DNA from: Streptomyces sp. NBC_01478
GTDB lineage: Bacteria > Actinomycetota > Actinomycetes > Streptomycetales > Streptomycetaceae
Assembly: GCF_036227225.1 (NCBI RefSeq)
Contig: NZ_CP109444.1
Coordinates: forward strand, 2,709,501-2,773,500
Direction of reading: 5' to 3'
DNA length: 64,000 nucleotides
A program made the position numbers and the translations under genes. The notes below the pieces were generated by a model. That model did no database searches. It worked only from the letters and a program-made list of their open reading frames with translations, and had not been told where the DNA came from. Shown one piece after another: positions 17,527 through 26,735 of the stretch. Numbering within the stretch: the first letter of the stretch is position 1; every line of letters begins with the position of its first letter.

Positions 17527-19065
17527 GTGACCGACGCCCACACCGCCGGACCGTTCATCGCGGCCATCGACCAGGGCACGACCTCCAGCCGTTGCATCGT
17601 CTTCGACCGGGACGGCCGTATCGTCTCCGTCGACCAGAAGGAGCACGAGCAGATCTTCCCGAAGCCGGGCTGGGTCGAGCACAACGCCACCGAGATCTGG
17701 ACCAACGTCCAGGAGGTCGTCGCCTCCGCCATCGAGAAGGCCGGCATCACCCGCGACGACATCAAGGCCATCGGCATCACCAACCAGCGTGAGACGACTC
17801 TCCTCTGGGACAAGAACACCGGTGAGCCCGTCCACAACGCCATCGTCTGGCAGGACACCCGCACCGACGCGCTCTGCAAGGAGCTGGGCCGCAACGTCGG
17901 ACAGGACCGCTTCCGCCGCCAGACCGGCCTGCCGCTGGCGAGCTACTTCGCCGGACCCAAGGCCCGCTGGCTGCTCGACAACGTCGAGGGGCTGCGCGAG
18001 CGCGCCGAGGCCGGCGACATCCTCTTCGGCACCATGGACAGCTGGGTCATCTGGAACCTGACGGGCGGTGTCAACGGCGGCAAGCACGTCACCGACGTCA
18101 CCAACGCCTCCCGCACCATGCTGATGAACCTGCACACCATGGAGTGGGACGAGTCCATCGCCGAGTCCATCGGCGTCCCGCTGAACATGCTGCCCGAGAT
18201 CCGCTCCTCCGCCGAGGTCTACGGCGAGGTCACCGGCGGCCGCCTCGGCGACGTGCTCGGCGGCATCCCGGTCGCCTCCGCGCTCGGCGACCAGCAGGCG
18301 GCCCTGTTCGGCCAGACCTGTTTCGCCGAGGGCGAGGCCAAGTCGACGTACGGCACCGGCACCTTCCTGCTGATGAACACCGGTGAGAAGCCGGTCAACT
18401 CGTACAACGGCCTGCTCACCACGGTCGGTTACCGCATCGGCGACCAGAAGGCGGTCTACGCCCTCGAAGGGTCGATCGCCGTCACCGGTTCGCTGGTGCA
18501 GTGGATGCGCGACCAGATGGGCCTCATCTCCACCGCCGCCGAGATCGAGACCCTCGCGCTCTCGGTCGAGGACAACGGCGGCGCCTACTTCGTGCCGGCC
18601 TTCTCCGGTCTGTTCGCCCCGTACTGGCGCTCCGACGCCCGCGGTGTGATCGCCGGTCTGACCCGGTACGTCACCAAGGCGCACCTCGCGCGCGCCGTCC
18701 TGGAGGCCACGGCCTGGCAGACCCGTGAGATCACCGACGCCATGACGAAGGACTCCGGCGTCGAGCTCGCGGCGATCAAGGTCGACGGCGGTATGACCTC
18801 CAACAACCTGCTGATGCAGACGCTCTCCGACTTCGTGGACGCCCCCGTGGTGCGCCCGATGGTCGCCGAGACCACCTGCCTCGGCGCCGCCTACGCCGCC
18901 GGTCTCGCCGTCGGCTTCTGGACCAGCACCGACGACCTGCGTGCCAACTGGCGCCGGGCCGCCGAGTGGACCCCCAACATGGACGCGGAGAAGCGCGACC
19001 GTGAGTACAAGAGCTGGCTCAAGGCCGTCGAGCGGACCATGGGCTGGCTCGAGGACGAGGAGTAA
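17527..19065 (+). CDS. glpK: Glycerol kinase
   Basis: The 512-residue FGGY-family kinase phosphorylates glycerol to sn-glycerol-3-phosphate, trapping it in the cell. Diagnostic segments are [16 protein letters not shown] at the N-terminus, [18 protein letters not shown], the catalytic-Asp region in [21 protein letters not shown], and [12 protein letters not shown] near the C-terminal ATP site. The length is typical. The GTG at 17527 follows AGGAG. It corresponds to gylA of the S. coelicolor glycerol operon and is separated from glpD by only 9 bases, so translation of the two is closely linked. Confidence 0.97.
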   Translation: MTDAHTAGPFIAAIDQGTTSSRCIVFDRDGRIVSVDQKEHEQIFPKPGWVEHNATEIWTNVQEVVASAIEKAGITRDDIKAIGITNQRETTLLWDKNTGEPVHNAIVWQDTRTDALCKELGRNVGQDRFRRQTGLPLASYFAGPKARWLLDNVEGLRERAEAGDILFGTMDSWVIWNLTGGVNGGKHVTDVTNASRTMLMNLHTMEWDESIAESIGVPLNMLPEIRSSAEVYGEVTGGRLGDVLGGIPVASALGDQQAALFGQTCFAEGEAKSTYGTGTFLLMNTGEKPVNSYNGLLTTVGYRIGDQKAVYALEGSIAVTGSLVQWMRDQMGLISTAAEIETLALSVEDNGGAYFVPAFSGLFAPYWRSDARGVIAGLTRYVTKAHLARAVLEATAWQTREITDAMTKDSGVELAAIKVDGGMTSNNLLMQTLSDFVDAPVVRPMVAETTCLGAAYAAGLAVGFWTSTDDLRANWRRAAEWTPNMDAEKRDREYKSWLKAVERTMGWLEDEE

Positions 19066-19074
19066 GAACCCCAC

Positions 19075-20691
19075 ATGACCAGTCAGTCCACCCTGCAGTC
19101 CGTGCCTGCCCTCGGTACGCACCCGGCCTCCGGCTCGAACCCGAGCCGGGCCGAGACCCGGGAGCAGCTCTCCAAGGCGACGTACGACCTCCTCGTCATC
19201 GGCGGCGGCATCCTGGGCATCTCCACCGCCTGGCACGCCGCGCAGTCCGGGCTGCGGGTGGCCCTGGTCGACGCCGGCGACTTCGCCGGTGCCACCTCTT
19301 CCGCCTCCTCCAAGCTGCTCCACGGCGGTCTGCGCTATCTGCAGACCGGCGCGGTGAAGCTGGTGGCGGAGAACCATTTCGAACGCCGTGCGGTGTCCCG
19401 CCAGGTGGCTCCCCACCTGGCGAACCCGCTTACGTTCTACCTCCCCGTGTACAAGGGCGGTCCGCACGGCGCGGCGAAGCTCGGGGCGGGCGTCTTCGCC
19501 TACTCCGCGCTCTCCGCGTTCGGCGACGGCGTCGGCCACCTCCTGTCCCCCGCCAAGGCGGCGCAGGACGTGCCCGAGCTGCGCACCCAGAACCTCAAGG
19601 CCGTGGCCGTGTACGGCGACGACCAGATGAACGACGCCCGCATGGCGCTGATGACGGTCCGCGCGGCCGTCGAGGCGGGCGCGGTCGTCCTCAACCACGC
19701 CCAGGTCACCGGCCTGCGCTTCACCCAGGGCCGGGTGACCGGCGCGGAGCTGCGGGACGCGACCTCCGGCGACGAGTTCGGCGTGAGCGCCCGCCTGGTG
19801 CTCAACGCGACCGGCCCGTGGGTCGACCACCTGCGCAAGATGGAGGACCCGAACGCGGCTCCGTCCATCCGCCTCTCCAAGGGCGCGCACCTGGTCCTGA
19901 AGCGGACCGCTCCCTGGAAGGCCGCGCTCGCGACCCCCATCGACAAGTACCGCATCACCTTCGCCCTCCCCTGGGAGGACATGCTCCTGCTCGGCACGAC
20001 CGACGAGGAGTACGAGGGCGACCCGGCGGACGTCTCGGTCAACGAGAAGGACATATCCCAGATCCTGGACGAGGCCGCGTTCTCCGTCCGGGACCAGCAG
20101 CTCTCCCGTGACCTGATCACGTACTCCTTCGCCGGTCTGCGCGTGCTGCCCGGCGGCCCCGGCAGCACCGCGAAGGCCAAGCGCGAGACCGTGGTGACCG
20201 AGGGCAAGGGCGGCATGCTGTCCGTCGCGGGCGGCAAGTGGACCACCTTCCGGCACATCGGCCGTACGGTCATGCAGAAGCTGGAGGCCCTCCCCGGCCG
20301 CCCGCTCGGCGAGGACTTCGAGCCGATCTCCTCCCTCCCGAAGAAGCTCCCGCTGCCGGGTGTCGCCAACCCGCGCGCGGTCGCCCACCGCCTCCTCGTC
20401 GACAACCCGGCGCCGGGCCCGCGCATGGCGGCCGACACGGCGAAGCACCTGGCCACGCACTACGGCTCGCTGGCCTTCGACATCGCCCGACTCGCCAACG
20501 AGAACCCGGACTTGGGGCAGCGCGTCCACCCCGACGCGCCCGAGATCTGGGCGCAGGTCGTCTACGCCCGCGACCACGAGTGGGCCGAGACCCAGGACGA
20601 CGTCCTGCGCCGCCGCACCACCCTCACGATCCGGGGCCTGGCCACGGACGAGGTCCGCGCGAAGGTCCAGGACCTGCTCGACAAGAAGTAG
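19075..20691 (+). CDS. glpD: FAD-dependent glycerol-3-phosphate dehydrogenase
   Basis: The 538-residue flavoenzyme oxidises glycerol-3-phosphate to dihydroxyacetone phosphate at the membrane and passes electrons to quinone. The N-terminal dinucleotide-binding fold is DLLVIGGGILGISTAW (about residues 40-55). Substrate-domain signatures include SSKLLHGGLRYLQTGAVKLV, LTFYLPVYKGG and SVAGGKWTTFRHIGR. The C-terminal helical cap (about 400-530) is present. It ends the glycerol operon (gylB in S. coelicolor) and is followed 45 bases later by a strong terminator. Confidence 0.96.
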   Translation: MTSQSTLQSVPALGTHPASGSNPSRAETREQLSKATYDLLVIGGGILGISTAWHAAQSGLRVALVDAGDFAGATSSASSKLLHGGLRYLQTGAVKLVAENHFERRAVSRQVAPHLANPLTFYLPVYKGGPHGAAKLGAGVFAYSALSAFGDGVGHLLSPAKAAQDVPELRTQNLKAVAVYGDDQMNDARMALMTVRAAVEAGAVVLNHAQVTGLRFTQGRVTGAELRDATSGDEFGVSARLVLNATGPWVDHLRKMEDPNAAPSIRLSKGAHLVLKRTAPWKAALATPIDKYRITFALPWEDMLLLGTTDEEYEGDPADVSVNEKDISQILDEAAFSVRDQQLSRDLITYSFAGLRVLPGGPGSTAKAKRETVVTEGKGGMLSVAGGKWTTFRHIGRTVMQKLEALPGRPLGEDFEPISSLPKKLPLPGVANPRAVAHRLLVDNPAPGPRMAADTAKHLATHYGSLAFDIARLANENPDLGQRVHPDAPEIWAQVVYARDHEWAETQDDVLRRRTTLTIRGLATDEVRAKVQDLLDKK

Positions 20692-20736
20692 GCGGTACGG
20701 CTACGACGCCGGTCGCTACGGCGGCTTCTGGTACGG

Positions 20737-20780
20737 CGTGAAGGGGGCGGTTCCCTGTCGAGGGAGCCGCCCCTTTCACG
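20737..20780 (+). terminator. Terminator of the glycerol operon
   Basis: Twenty-base arms at 20737-20756 and 20761-20780 pair almost perfectly around a 4-base loop and are followed by a GT-rich stretch. The position just after glpD supports the end of the operon. Confidence 0.85.
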
Positions 20781-20816
20781 TGCCCGGTTGTCAGTGCCGG
20801 GTGTTTTCATGGGCGT

Positions 20817-21377
20817 ATGAACAACGATCAAGCCTCCGCCGATGAACTCGCCGCGCTGCGGGCGGCGTTCGGCGTGGACGACGGCGGGGAGTCGGCGCTC
20901 GGGTGGGACGCGGTGCGCGCGTTCGAGGCGGAGCACGGGGTGGTGCTGCCGGAGCCGTACCGGACGTTCGTGGCGGAGATGTCCGACGGGTCGTTCCAAG
21001 GGCCGCCGGAATACGGGCTGGTGGGGCTGGCCGAGTTGCCGGACGACTGGGACGGCGGCGAGGAGGACCGGGACCTGGGCAAGCCGTTCCCGCTCGCCGC
21101 GGGGTGGTTGTGGGAGGAGGGCGACGGGCCCTACGAGGACCCCGACGCGGTCGTCGAGCAGGTCCGGAACCACGGCTCCATCGTGCTCGGGACCGACGGC
21201 TGCGCGATGAACTGGCACCTGGTCGTCACCGGCCCCCAGCGCGGGCACATCTGGCACGTCACCGATGTGGGCGCCATGCCGTTCGGCGCGGAGTTCGGGT
21301 TCACGACCGCCGCGCCGGGGTTCGCCGGCTGGGTGGCGCACTGGGCGGCCGGCAAGGAGTGGTTCGACGCAGAGTGA
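20817..21377 (+). CDS. SMI1/KNR4-family protein
   Basis: The 186-residue protein fits the SMI1/KNR4 (SUKH-like) fold: an early helix ending in FEAEHGVVLPEPYRTFVAEMSDGS, the motif G-x-x-x-Y-G-L-x-x-L (PPEYGLVGLAEL), a mid segment GSIVLGTDGCAMNWHLVVTGPQRGHIW, and a C-terminal FAGWVAHWAAG helix. Many relatives are immunity proteins against toxins or unknown housekeeping factors. No toxin gene is adjacent. It follows the glycerol-operon terminator and converges on mtnK with a 6-base gap, so it is probably a separate transcription unit. The substrate or partner is unknown. Confidence 0.8.
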   Translation: MNNDQASADELAALRAAFGVDDGGESALGWDAVRAFEAEHGVVLPEPYRTFVAEMSDGSFQGPPEYGLVGLAELPDDWDGGEEDRDLGKPFPLAAGWLWEEGDGPYEDPDAVVEQVRNHGSIVLGTDGCAMNWHLVVTGPQRGHIWHVTDVGAMPFGAEFGFTTAAPGFAGWVAHWAAGKEWFDAE

Positions 21378-21383
21378 AGCCTC

Positions 21384-22544
21384 TCAGACCAGCGTCCTGA
21401 TGTGGTCCGGCGACGTCAACTCCGCCCGTCGCACGATCAGTTCACGGCCCAGCAGCAACGTCCGCCGAGACGCCGGCGCCGGATCCGGCAGCGTCGTCAG
21501 GTCGGTCAGGTGGGCGAAACCGATGATGCGGCGGACGATCTCCGTGCCGGCGTAGCCGACGGAGTCGGTCCAGACGCGGGACAGGAAGCGGTCGAGGTAG
21601 GCGTCGTCGAAGAAGGTGTCGACCCGGGTGGACCAGAGGCGGCGGAACTCGGTCTCGAACGCCGCCCAGGACAGCCGGAGTTGGTCGCCGTGGTCGGACA
21701 ACGTGCCCAGCTCACGCGCCCGTTCCTCCGACACCAGCACGTTCGCCCAGTACAGGCCGAGGTCGTAGCCGATCGGGCCGACGAAGGAGAACTCGGGGTC
21801 GAAGACCCGTACCACGGGGGCGCCTTCGCGCTCGCCGACCATGACACTGCCGGTGTGCAGGTCACCGTGGAGGAGTGCCTGCGCGCTGGTCATGAAGGTG
21901 TACCGGAGATCGGCGACCTCCGTGCGCAGCCGGGTGTCCGCGCGGAACTCGGCGGCGAGGTCGGCCAACTCCGGGAGCCAGTGGTTGTGTTCGTGCTCGA
22001 TGTACGGCTCGGAGAGCACCACGTCCTCGGTGATCTTGCACAGCTCGGGACTCACCGAGGTCGCGATCAGCGCCTTGCGGTCGGCGGACGACATACCGAA
22101 GTCACTGGTCGCGAAGGCGAGTTGGGCGACGAACTCGCCGATCCGGGCCGAGGTGTCCGGGCCGTACGACGCGCCCTCGTTGAGGACCGTGCGCAGGACC
22201 TCCAGGTCGGACATGTCCTCCATGACGAGGGCGTAGTTGTCGGCGTCGTAGCCGTGGATCGCCGGGATCTTGTCGGGGGCGACGCGGGCCACCTGTTCGT
22301 AGGCCCGGGCCTCGGCGTCGGCGCGCTCGGGGCTCATCGGCCAGGAGGGGCCGGCGACCCGTACCCAGGGCAGCGCCTGCTTGATCGCGAGGCGGTGGCT
22401 GCCGTCGGCGTTCGACGCGAGGAACACCCGGTTCATGTTGCCGTCCGACACCTCACGGACGTGGATGTCGGTCACGTCCGCCCAGTGGCCGCGCTCGTGC
22501 AGGTAGGCCGGGATGTCGTCGGTCTCCAGGATGCGGTAGCCCAT
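21384..22544 (-). CDS. mtnK: S-methyl-5-thioribose kinase
   Basis: The 386-residue protein begins MGYRILETDDIPAYLHERG and has the kinase-fold signatures of MtnK: EVSDGNMNRVFL, LAIKQALPWVRVAGPSWPMSPERA, the catalytic loop LLHGDLHTGSVMV and the metal-binding FDPEFSFVGPIGYDLG. It phosphorylates methylthioribose to methylthioribose-1-phosphate in methionine salvage. The ATG has GAGGAG upstream. It is the last gene of a minus-strand unit (binding protein, ATPase, repeat protein, permease, mtnK), 22 bases after the permease. This linkage is the main reason to think the importer carries methylthioribose. Confidence 0.95.
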   Translation of the reverse strand: MGYRILETDDIPAYLHERGHWADVTDIHVREVSDGNMNRVFLASNADGSHRLAIKQALPWVRVAGPSWPMSPERADAEARAYEQVARVAPDKIPAIHGYDADNYALVMEDMSDLEVLRTVLNEGASYGPDTSARIGEFVAQLAFATSDFGMSSADRKALIATSVSPELCKITEDVVLSEPYIEHEHNHWLPELADLAAEFRADTRLRTEVADLRYTFMTSAQALLHGDLHTGSVMVGEREGAPVVRVFDPEFSFVGPIGYDLGLYWANVLVSEERARELGTLSDHGDQLRLSWAAFETEFRRLWSTRVDTFFDDAYLDRFLSRVWTDSVGYAGTEIVRRIIGFAHLTDLTTLPDPAPASRRTLLLGRELIVRRAELTSPDHIRTLV

Positions 22545-22566
22545 CGTACGAACTCCTCGAACTTCC

Positions 22567-23613
22567 TTATGCGGTGCGGCGCTTGGACAGGGTGAAGCTG
22601 AAGACCAGGGCGAGGATGAGGACCGCGCCCTCGACCACGTCCTGTGTGTAGTAGGGCAGGCCCTTGATGGTCAGACCGGTGGTGATGATGCCGATGAGGA
22701 CGGCTCCCAGGGCCGTGCCCCAGACGTTCGGGCGGCCCCGGCCGAGCACCGACGTGCCGACCAGCGCGACGGCGACCGCTTCGAGGAGTTGGCTGGTCCC
22801 CGCGCTCACGTCACCCTGGCCGATGCGGGACGCCAGGATCAGGCCGCCGATGGAGGCGAGGACGCCGGAGAGGACGTAGGCGAGGGCCCGGTACGCGCCG
22901 ACGCGGATGCCGGCCAGGCGGGAGGCCTCGGGGTTGGCGCCGATGGCGTACAGCACGCGGCCCCAGCGGGTGCGGGCCAGGAACACCCAGGCGACGACGG
23001 TCAACGCGCCGAAGATCAGCACGGAGATGGGGATGCCGAGCATCGTGCCGCGGTCGATGCGCAGGAAGCCGTCGGTGAACTTGCCCGGGGCGGTGGTGCC
23101 GTCTGACTGGGTCATGCCGGCGGAGATGGACTGGCCGTCGACCAGGATGAGTTTGGTGCCCTGGATGACGAACATGGTGCCGAGGGTGGCCAGCATGTCC
23201 GGGATCTTCATGACCACGATCAGCAGCGCGTTCAGCAGCCCGGCCAGCGCGCCCGCCGCGATCACGGCGAGGATCGCGACCGTGCCGACCTGGTTGTACG
23301 TCACCATCGTCTTCGCGGCGACGGTGACACCGAGCCCGGCGACCGCGCCGACGGACATGTCCATTCCGCCGACGGCCATGGTGACGGTGACACCGAGGCC
23401 GAGGATCGCTGCGACGGAGACGTACCGGAGGGTGTCGAGGAGGGTCGCCGACTCCCGGAAGGAGCCCTCGCTCAGCGCGAAGTACAGGAAGAGCGCGACC
23501 GTGACGAAGATGAAGCCGTATTTGATGACGGCGTTCTGGACGAGCACGGCGGTGGAGACGGCGGGCGGCGCCGCGGCCTTCGGTGCGGTCTCGGAGCTCT
23601 GGGTGGTGGTCAT
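22567..23613 (-). CDS. Rbs-type ABC transporter permease
   Basis: The 348-residue protein is a BPD_transp_2 (RbsC-like) permease with about ten hydrophobic segments. Characteristic parts are LLDTLRYVSVAAILGLGVTVTMAVGGMDMSVGA, GALAGLLNALLIVVMKIPDMLATLGTM and RTRWGRVLYAIGANPEASRLAGI (the ATPase-coupling EAA-like loop). It probably moves methylthioribose or a related pentose, judged from the downstream mtnK. The ATG at 23611-23613 overlaps the stop of the repeat-protein gene as ATGA, and a CAGGAAG site lies inside that upstream gene, so translation of the two is coupled. Confidence 0.93.
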   Translation of the reverse strand: MTTTQSSETAPKAAAPPAVSTAVLVQNAVIKYGFIFVTVALFLYFALSEGSFRESATLLDTLRYVSVAAILGLGVTVTMAVGGMDMSVGAVAGLGVTVAAKTMVTYNQVGTVAILAVIAAGALAGLLNALLIVVMKIPDMLATLGTMFVIQGTKLILVDGQSISAGMTQSDGTTAPGKFTDGFLRIDRGTMLGIPISVLIFGALTVVAWVFLARTRWGRVLYAIGANPEASRLAGIRVGAYRALAYVLSGVLASIGGLILASRIGQGDVSAGTSQLLEAVAVALVGTSVLGRGRPNVWGTALGAVLIGIITTGLTIKGLPYYTQDVVEGAVLILALVFSFTLSKRRTA

Positions 23614-24107
23614 GGCGTACTTCCTGCCGTGGCTTCGTGTGCGGCTTCGTGCGGTGCGTCGTGCGCGGCTCCGTGCGGGGCGTCGTGCGCGGCTCCGTGC
23701 GGGGCGGGCATCAGAAAGGCGCCGTGGGACTCGACTACCGGCGTCGGACGGGCACCGCCGAACCGGTCCGCCGGCATCACGCGGACGCGACCGAACCGGT
23801 CTGCGGGCATCACGCGGGCGCGGCCGAACCGGTCTGCCGGCATCAGACCGACGCCACCAGACTCGTCCGCCGGCATCAGACGAGCGGCGCCGAACTGGCC
23901 TGCGGGTACCACGCGGACGCCGCCCATCGGATCTGCCGCCGTCACACGGACACCCTCGAACGGGCCCGTGGGCATCACCCGGACGCGGCCGAACAGACCT
24001 ACCGGCATCAGACCGACGCCGCCGGACGGCTCTACGGGCACCACGCTGGCGCCGCCCACCAGGCCTGACCTCGTCAGTCGCACCCCACCGAACCGCCTCG
24101 CCGACAT
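23610..24107 (-). CDS. Protein of twelve 11-residue repeats, coupled within the ABC operon
   Basis: This 165-residue protein is not recognised. From residue 4 to 135 it consists of twelve tandem 11-residue units with consensus DRFGGVRVMPA, most regular near DRFGRVRVMPA. Three 8-residue units close to PHGAAHDA follow. The start overlaps the ATPase stop (TGATG; a GTG three bases earlier gives a GTGA overlap), and its own stop overlaps the permease start (ATGA). Many differences between units are silent or conservative third-base changes, and about three quarters of third codon positions are G or C, both supporting translation in this frame. It has no signal peptide or membrane helix. It could be a soluble accessory of the importer, or mainly a spacer for coupled translation. 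Confidence 0.6.
   Translation of the reverse strand: MSARRFGGVRLTRSGLVGGASVVPVEPSGGVGLMPVGLFGRVRVMPTGPFEGVRVTAADPMGGVRVVPAGQFGAARLMPADESGGVGLMPADRFGRARVMPADRFGRVRVMPADRFGGARPTPVVESHGAFLMPAPHGAAHDAPHGAAHDAPHEAAHEATAGSTP
23631..24098 (-). repeat. 33-bp and 24-bp tandem repeats inside the coding region
   Basis: Twelve contiguous, diverged 33-bp units span 23703-24098, followed on the minus strand by three 24-bp units at 23631-23702. There are no spacers between units and unit length is a multiple of three, so this is a coding minisatellite and not a CRISPR array. Confidence 0.85.
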
Positions 24108-25651
24108 CACACCGACGCCGAAATCGTCTGGATCACCCGATCGCGTTCCGCCTCTTCGCCGTACGCGTCGAGGTGGATCTCCCCGGCCGCCAGGACCACG
24201 ACCCGGTCGGCGATCTCCAGGACCTCGTCCACGTCGGCGGAGAGGACAAGCACAGCCGCACCCTCCGCAGCCAGCGCACGCGCCCTGCGGCCGATGTCGC
24301 GGCGTGCGCCGATGTCCACGCCTCGGAACGGCTCGTCCAGGATGAGGACACGAGGGGTGTGTGCGAGCCAGCGGCCGACGACGACCTTCTGCTGGTTGCC
24401 GCCGGAGAGCTCCTCCACCGTGCTGTGCTCGTCGCGGGCGACGACGCCGAGGGCGTCGATGGTCTCGCGGCCGAGGGCGTCCTCCTTCGCCGTGTTCACG
24501 AGTCCGCCCCGGGACAGGGACTTGAGGAACGGCAGCGAGATGTTCTGCGCCACCGACCAGCCGGGAACGAGCGCGTCGGCGTGCCTGTCCTCGGGGACGA
24601 GGTGGACGCCGGCGCGGATCGCGTCGGCGGGGCGGCGGGGCGCGTAGGGCTCGCCGTCGAGGGTGACCGTGCCGGTGGCGAAGGGCTCGGCGCCGAACAG
24701 GCCACGGGCGAGTTCCGTCTTACCCGCGCCCAACAGGCCTACGACGCCGGTGACTTCACCGGCGCGGAGGTCGAGGTCGAGGGGTGCGCGGCCGTCGAAA
24801 AGGTGGACGCCGCGCAGACCGAGGACGACGTTCCCGTGCTCGCCGCCGCGCTGCGGGCGGGCGCTCGTCGCCTCGTGGGCCTGGGCGAGCATCGCGCGCA
24901 GGGCGCTGTCCCAGTCGAAGGGCTTGACCTGGTCGTCGGTGAGACCGCCGTCCCGCAGGACGACCAGCCGGTCCGCGAGCGCGTCGATCTCGCCGAGGCG
25001 GTGGGAGACGTAGAGGACCGCGATGCCGTCGTCGCGCATCTTCTCGACGAGGGCGAAGAGCCGCTCCGCCTCGGCGGCGGAGAGCGCCGAGGTCGGTTCG
25101 TCGAGGATGAGCAGCCGGGGGCGGGTGGCGAGGGCGCGGGCCAGGATGAGCAACTGGCGGTCGGAGATGCCCAGTTCGGTGACGTCCCGGCGCAACACGG
25201 CGTCGCTCCAGTCCAGCCCCAGCGCGGCCTGGATCTCGCGGGCGCGGGCCAGCACGCGGCGACCGTTCAGGAACGGGTTGCCACGGCGTGTGGCCAACTC
25301 CTCGAACACCAGGTTCTCGGCGACCGTGAGGCCGGGCACGATGCCCTCGCCGATCCGCTGGTGGACCGTCTGGATGCCCAACTGCCGGGCGGCCGACGGA
25401 GATTGGAGAGCCGCGGGCTCCCCTGCGACCCGCACCTCCCCGCCGTGGTCCGTGTGCACGCCCGACAGGATCTTGATCAGCGTGGACTTGCCCGCGCCGT
25501 TGGCGCCGAGCAGCGCGACCACGCTGCCCGGTGCGATGTCGAGCGAGACGGAGGCCAGCACCGTCTTGCCGCCGAAGGCCATGCTGACGTCGCGGAGCGA
25601 GACCGCGACGTCAACAGCCGCCACGTCAACTGCCTTGTCAGTGGGCGACAT
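24107..25651 (-). CDS. Rbs-type ABC transporter ATP-binding protein (two ABC domains)
   Basis: The 514-residue protein has two fused nucleotide-binding domains, as in RbsA. The first has Walker A LLGANGAGKSTLIK and Walker B RLLILDEPTSALS. The second has GLLGAGKTEL, signature LSGGNQQKVVVGRW and RVLILDEPFRGVDIG. It energises uptake of a sugar by the neighbouring binding protein and permease. The ATG at 25649-25651 overlaps the end of the binding-protein gene by 14 bases, and its stop overlaps the start of the repeat-protein gene, so the operon is translated as a tightly coupled unit. Confidence 0.93.
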   Translation of the reverse strand: MSPTDKAVDVAAVDVAVSLRDVSMAFGGKTVLASVSLDIAPGSVVALLGANGAGKSTLIKILSGVHTDHGGEVRVAGEPAALQSPSAARQLGIQTVHQRIGEGIVPGLTVAENLVFEELATRRGNPFLNGRRVLARAREIQAALGLDWSDAVLRRDVTELGISDRQLLILARALATRPRLLILDEPTSALSAAEAERLFALVEKMRDDGIAVLYVSHRLGEIDALADRLVVLRDGGLTDDQVKPFDWDSALRAMLAQAHEATSARPQRGGEHGNVVLGLRGVHLFDGRAPLDLDLRAGEVTGVVGLLGAGKTELARGLFGAEPFATGTVTLDGEPYAPRRPADAIRAGVHLVPEDRHADALVPGWSVAQNISLPFLKSLSRGGLVNTAKEDALGRETIDALGVVARDEHSTVEELSGGNQQKVVVGRWLAHTPRVLILDEPFRGVDIGARRDIGRRARALAAEGAAVLVLSADVDEVLEIADRVVVLAAGEIHLDAYGEEAERDRVIQTISASV

Positions 25652-26735
25652 TGGGGATCCAGTCCGCCGTGCTCACCTTGGAGAGGTTCAGGGCGGGCAG
25701 GGCCGCGCGCAGTTGGTCCATGTTCTCGATCTTGTTCTTGCGCAGGAAGTCCTGCGTGATCGCGACGGCCGGGAAGTCGACGGTGGTCTTGTTGAGCTGA
25801 CCGGCCAGTTCGAGGGCGGCCGTACGGACGACGGCGGCGCCGACCGCCGACGGGTCGGTGCCGGCGGTGGCGACCCACGGGCTGTTGGCGGCGGTCATGT
25901 TCTGGATGTCGGCGTTGGAGACGTCCGCGCCGAAGACCTTCACCTTGCTCTGGAGCTTCTTGTTCTGCACGGCGAGGAGCGTGCCCTTGGCCAGCTCGTC
26001 GTAGGGGGCGAACACGCCCGCCACGTCGGAGTGTTGGGTCAGCGCTGCGGAGACGAGGGGAACGTTGTCGGTGGCCGTGGAGTCGGTGACCTTGCCGACC
26101 TTGAACTCCTGCTGCCAGCCGTTGGCGTCGACGGCGGTCTTCCAGACGGAGTTGCGCTTGTCGAGGGCCGCGTAGCCGGCCACGTTGACGTAGCCGACCT
26201 TGGCGTTCTTGCCGACCGTCTGGGCCATCACGTCGAGGACGGCCTTGGCCATGCTGGCGTCGTCCTGCTCGGTGCTGATCACGGACTTGTTGGTCTGGTC
26301 GACGTCGTAGACGACGACCTTGATGCCCTTCTTCACCGCCTGGTCGATCTCGGGCTGGATCGTGGACGGGAAGCCGTGGTCGACGATGATCGCCTGCGCG
26401 CCGGAGTTGATCGCCGAGGACAGGTCGGTGGCCTGCTTGGCGTTGTCGGCCTGCGCGTCGTACACGGTCAGGTCGATACCGAGCGCCTTGGCCTGCGCCT
26501 TCGCGCCGTTGCCCCACTGCTCGAAGTAGTCGCCGGCGCCGCTCTGCCGCACCAGGGCGACCTTGACCGTGCCCTTGCTGAAGGGGGCCGGCTTCTTGCC
26601 CGTGGCGGCCGAGGCCGAGGCGGCCGTGTCGGCGCTGCTCTTCGAGGCGTCCGTGGACTGCGAGCAGCCCGCCAGGAGGAGGGCGGAGACGGAGGCCAGC
26701 GAGAGCGCGGCGAGGGGGACGCGGATACGGGACAT
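25638..26735 (-). CDS. Sugar-binding lipoprotein of the Rbs-type importer
   Basis: The 365-residue protein has a signal peptide ending in the lipobox LLLAGC (C24) and a Ser/Ala-rich linker. The rest is a Peripla_BP_4 (RbsB-like) domain: VKVALVRQSGAGDYFEQWGNGA, AINSGAQAIIVDHGFPSTIQP, and GVFAPYDELAKGTLLAV. It should capture the substrate outside the membrane. The ligand is inferred to be methylthioribose from the linked mtnK and the divergent mtnD-mtnC-mtnB. The ATG at 26733-26735 has AGGAG upstream; the longer frame adds no signal-like sequence. It is the first gene of the minus-strand unit. Confidence 0.92.
   Translation of the reverse strand: MSRIRVPLAALSLASVSALLLAGCSQSTDASKSSADTAASASAATGKKPAPFSKGTVKVALVRQSGAGDYFEQWGNGAKAQAKALGIDLTVYDAQADNAKQATDLSSAINSGAQAIIVDHGFPSTIQPEIDQAVKKGIKVVVYDVDQTNKSVISTEQDDASMAKAVLDVMAQTVGKNAKVGYVNVAGYAALDKRNSVWKTAVDANGWQQEFKVGKVTDSTATDNVPLVSAALTQHSDVAGVFAPYDELAKGTLLAVQNKKLQSKVKVFGADVSNADIQNMTAANSPWVATAGTDPSAVGAAVVRTAALELAGQLNKTTVDFPAVAITQDFLRKNKIENMDQLRAALPALNLSKVSTADWIPNVAH

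Noticed and set aside
17452..20577. A 1041-codon minus-strand frame across glpK and glpD
   Set aside because: It runs through two well-conserved genes on the other strand and has no domain signature.
23703..24098. Possible CRISPR array
   Set aside because: The 33-bp units are contiguous without spacers, are diverged in a coding-like way, and no cas genes are near.
23583..24345. Plus-strand frames across the 33-bp repeats, one Cys/Ala-rich and one His-rich
   Set aside because: They lack operon context and run into the ATPase antisense. The minus-strand frame has overlapping start/stop coupling with both neighbours and a better third-position pattern.
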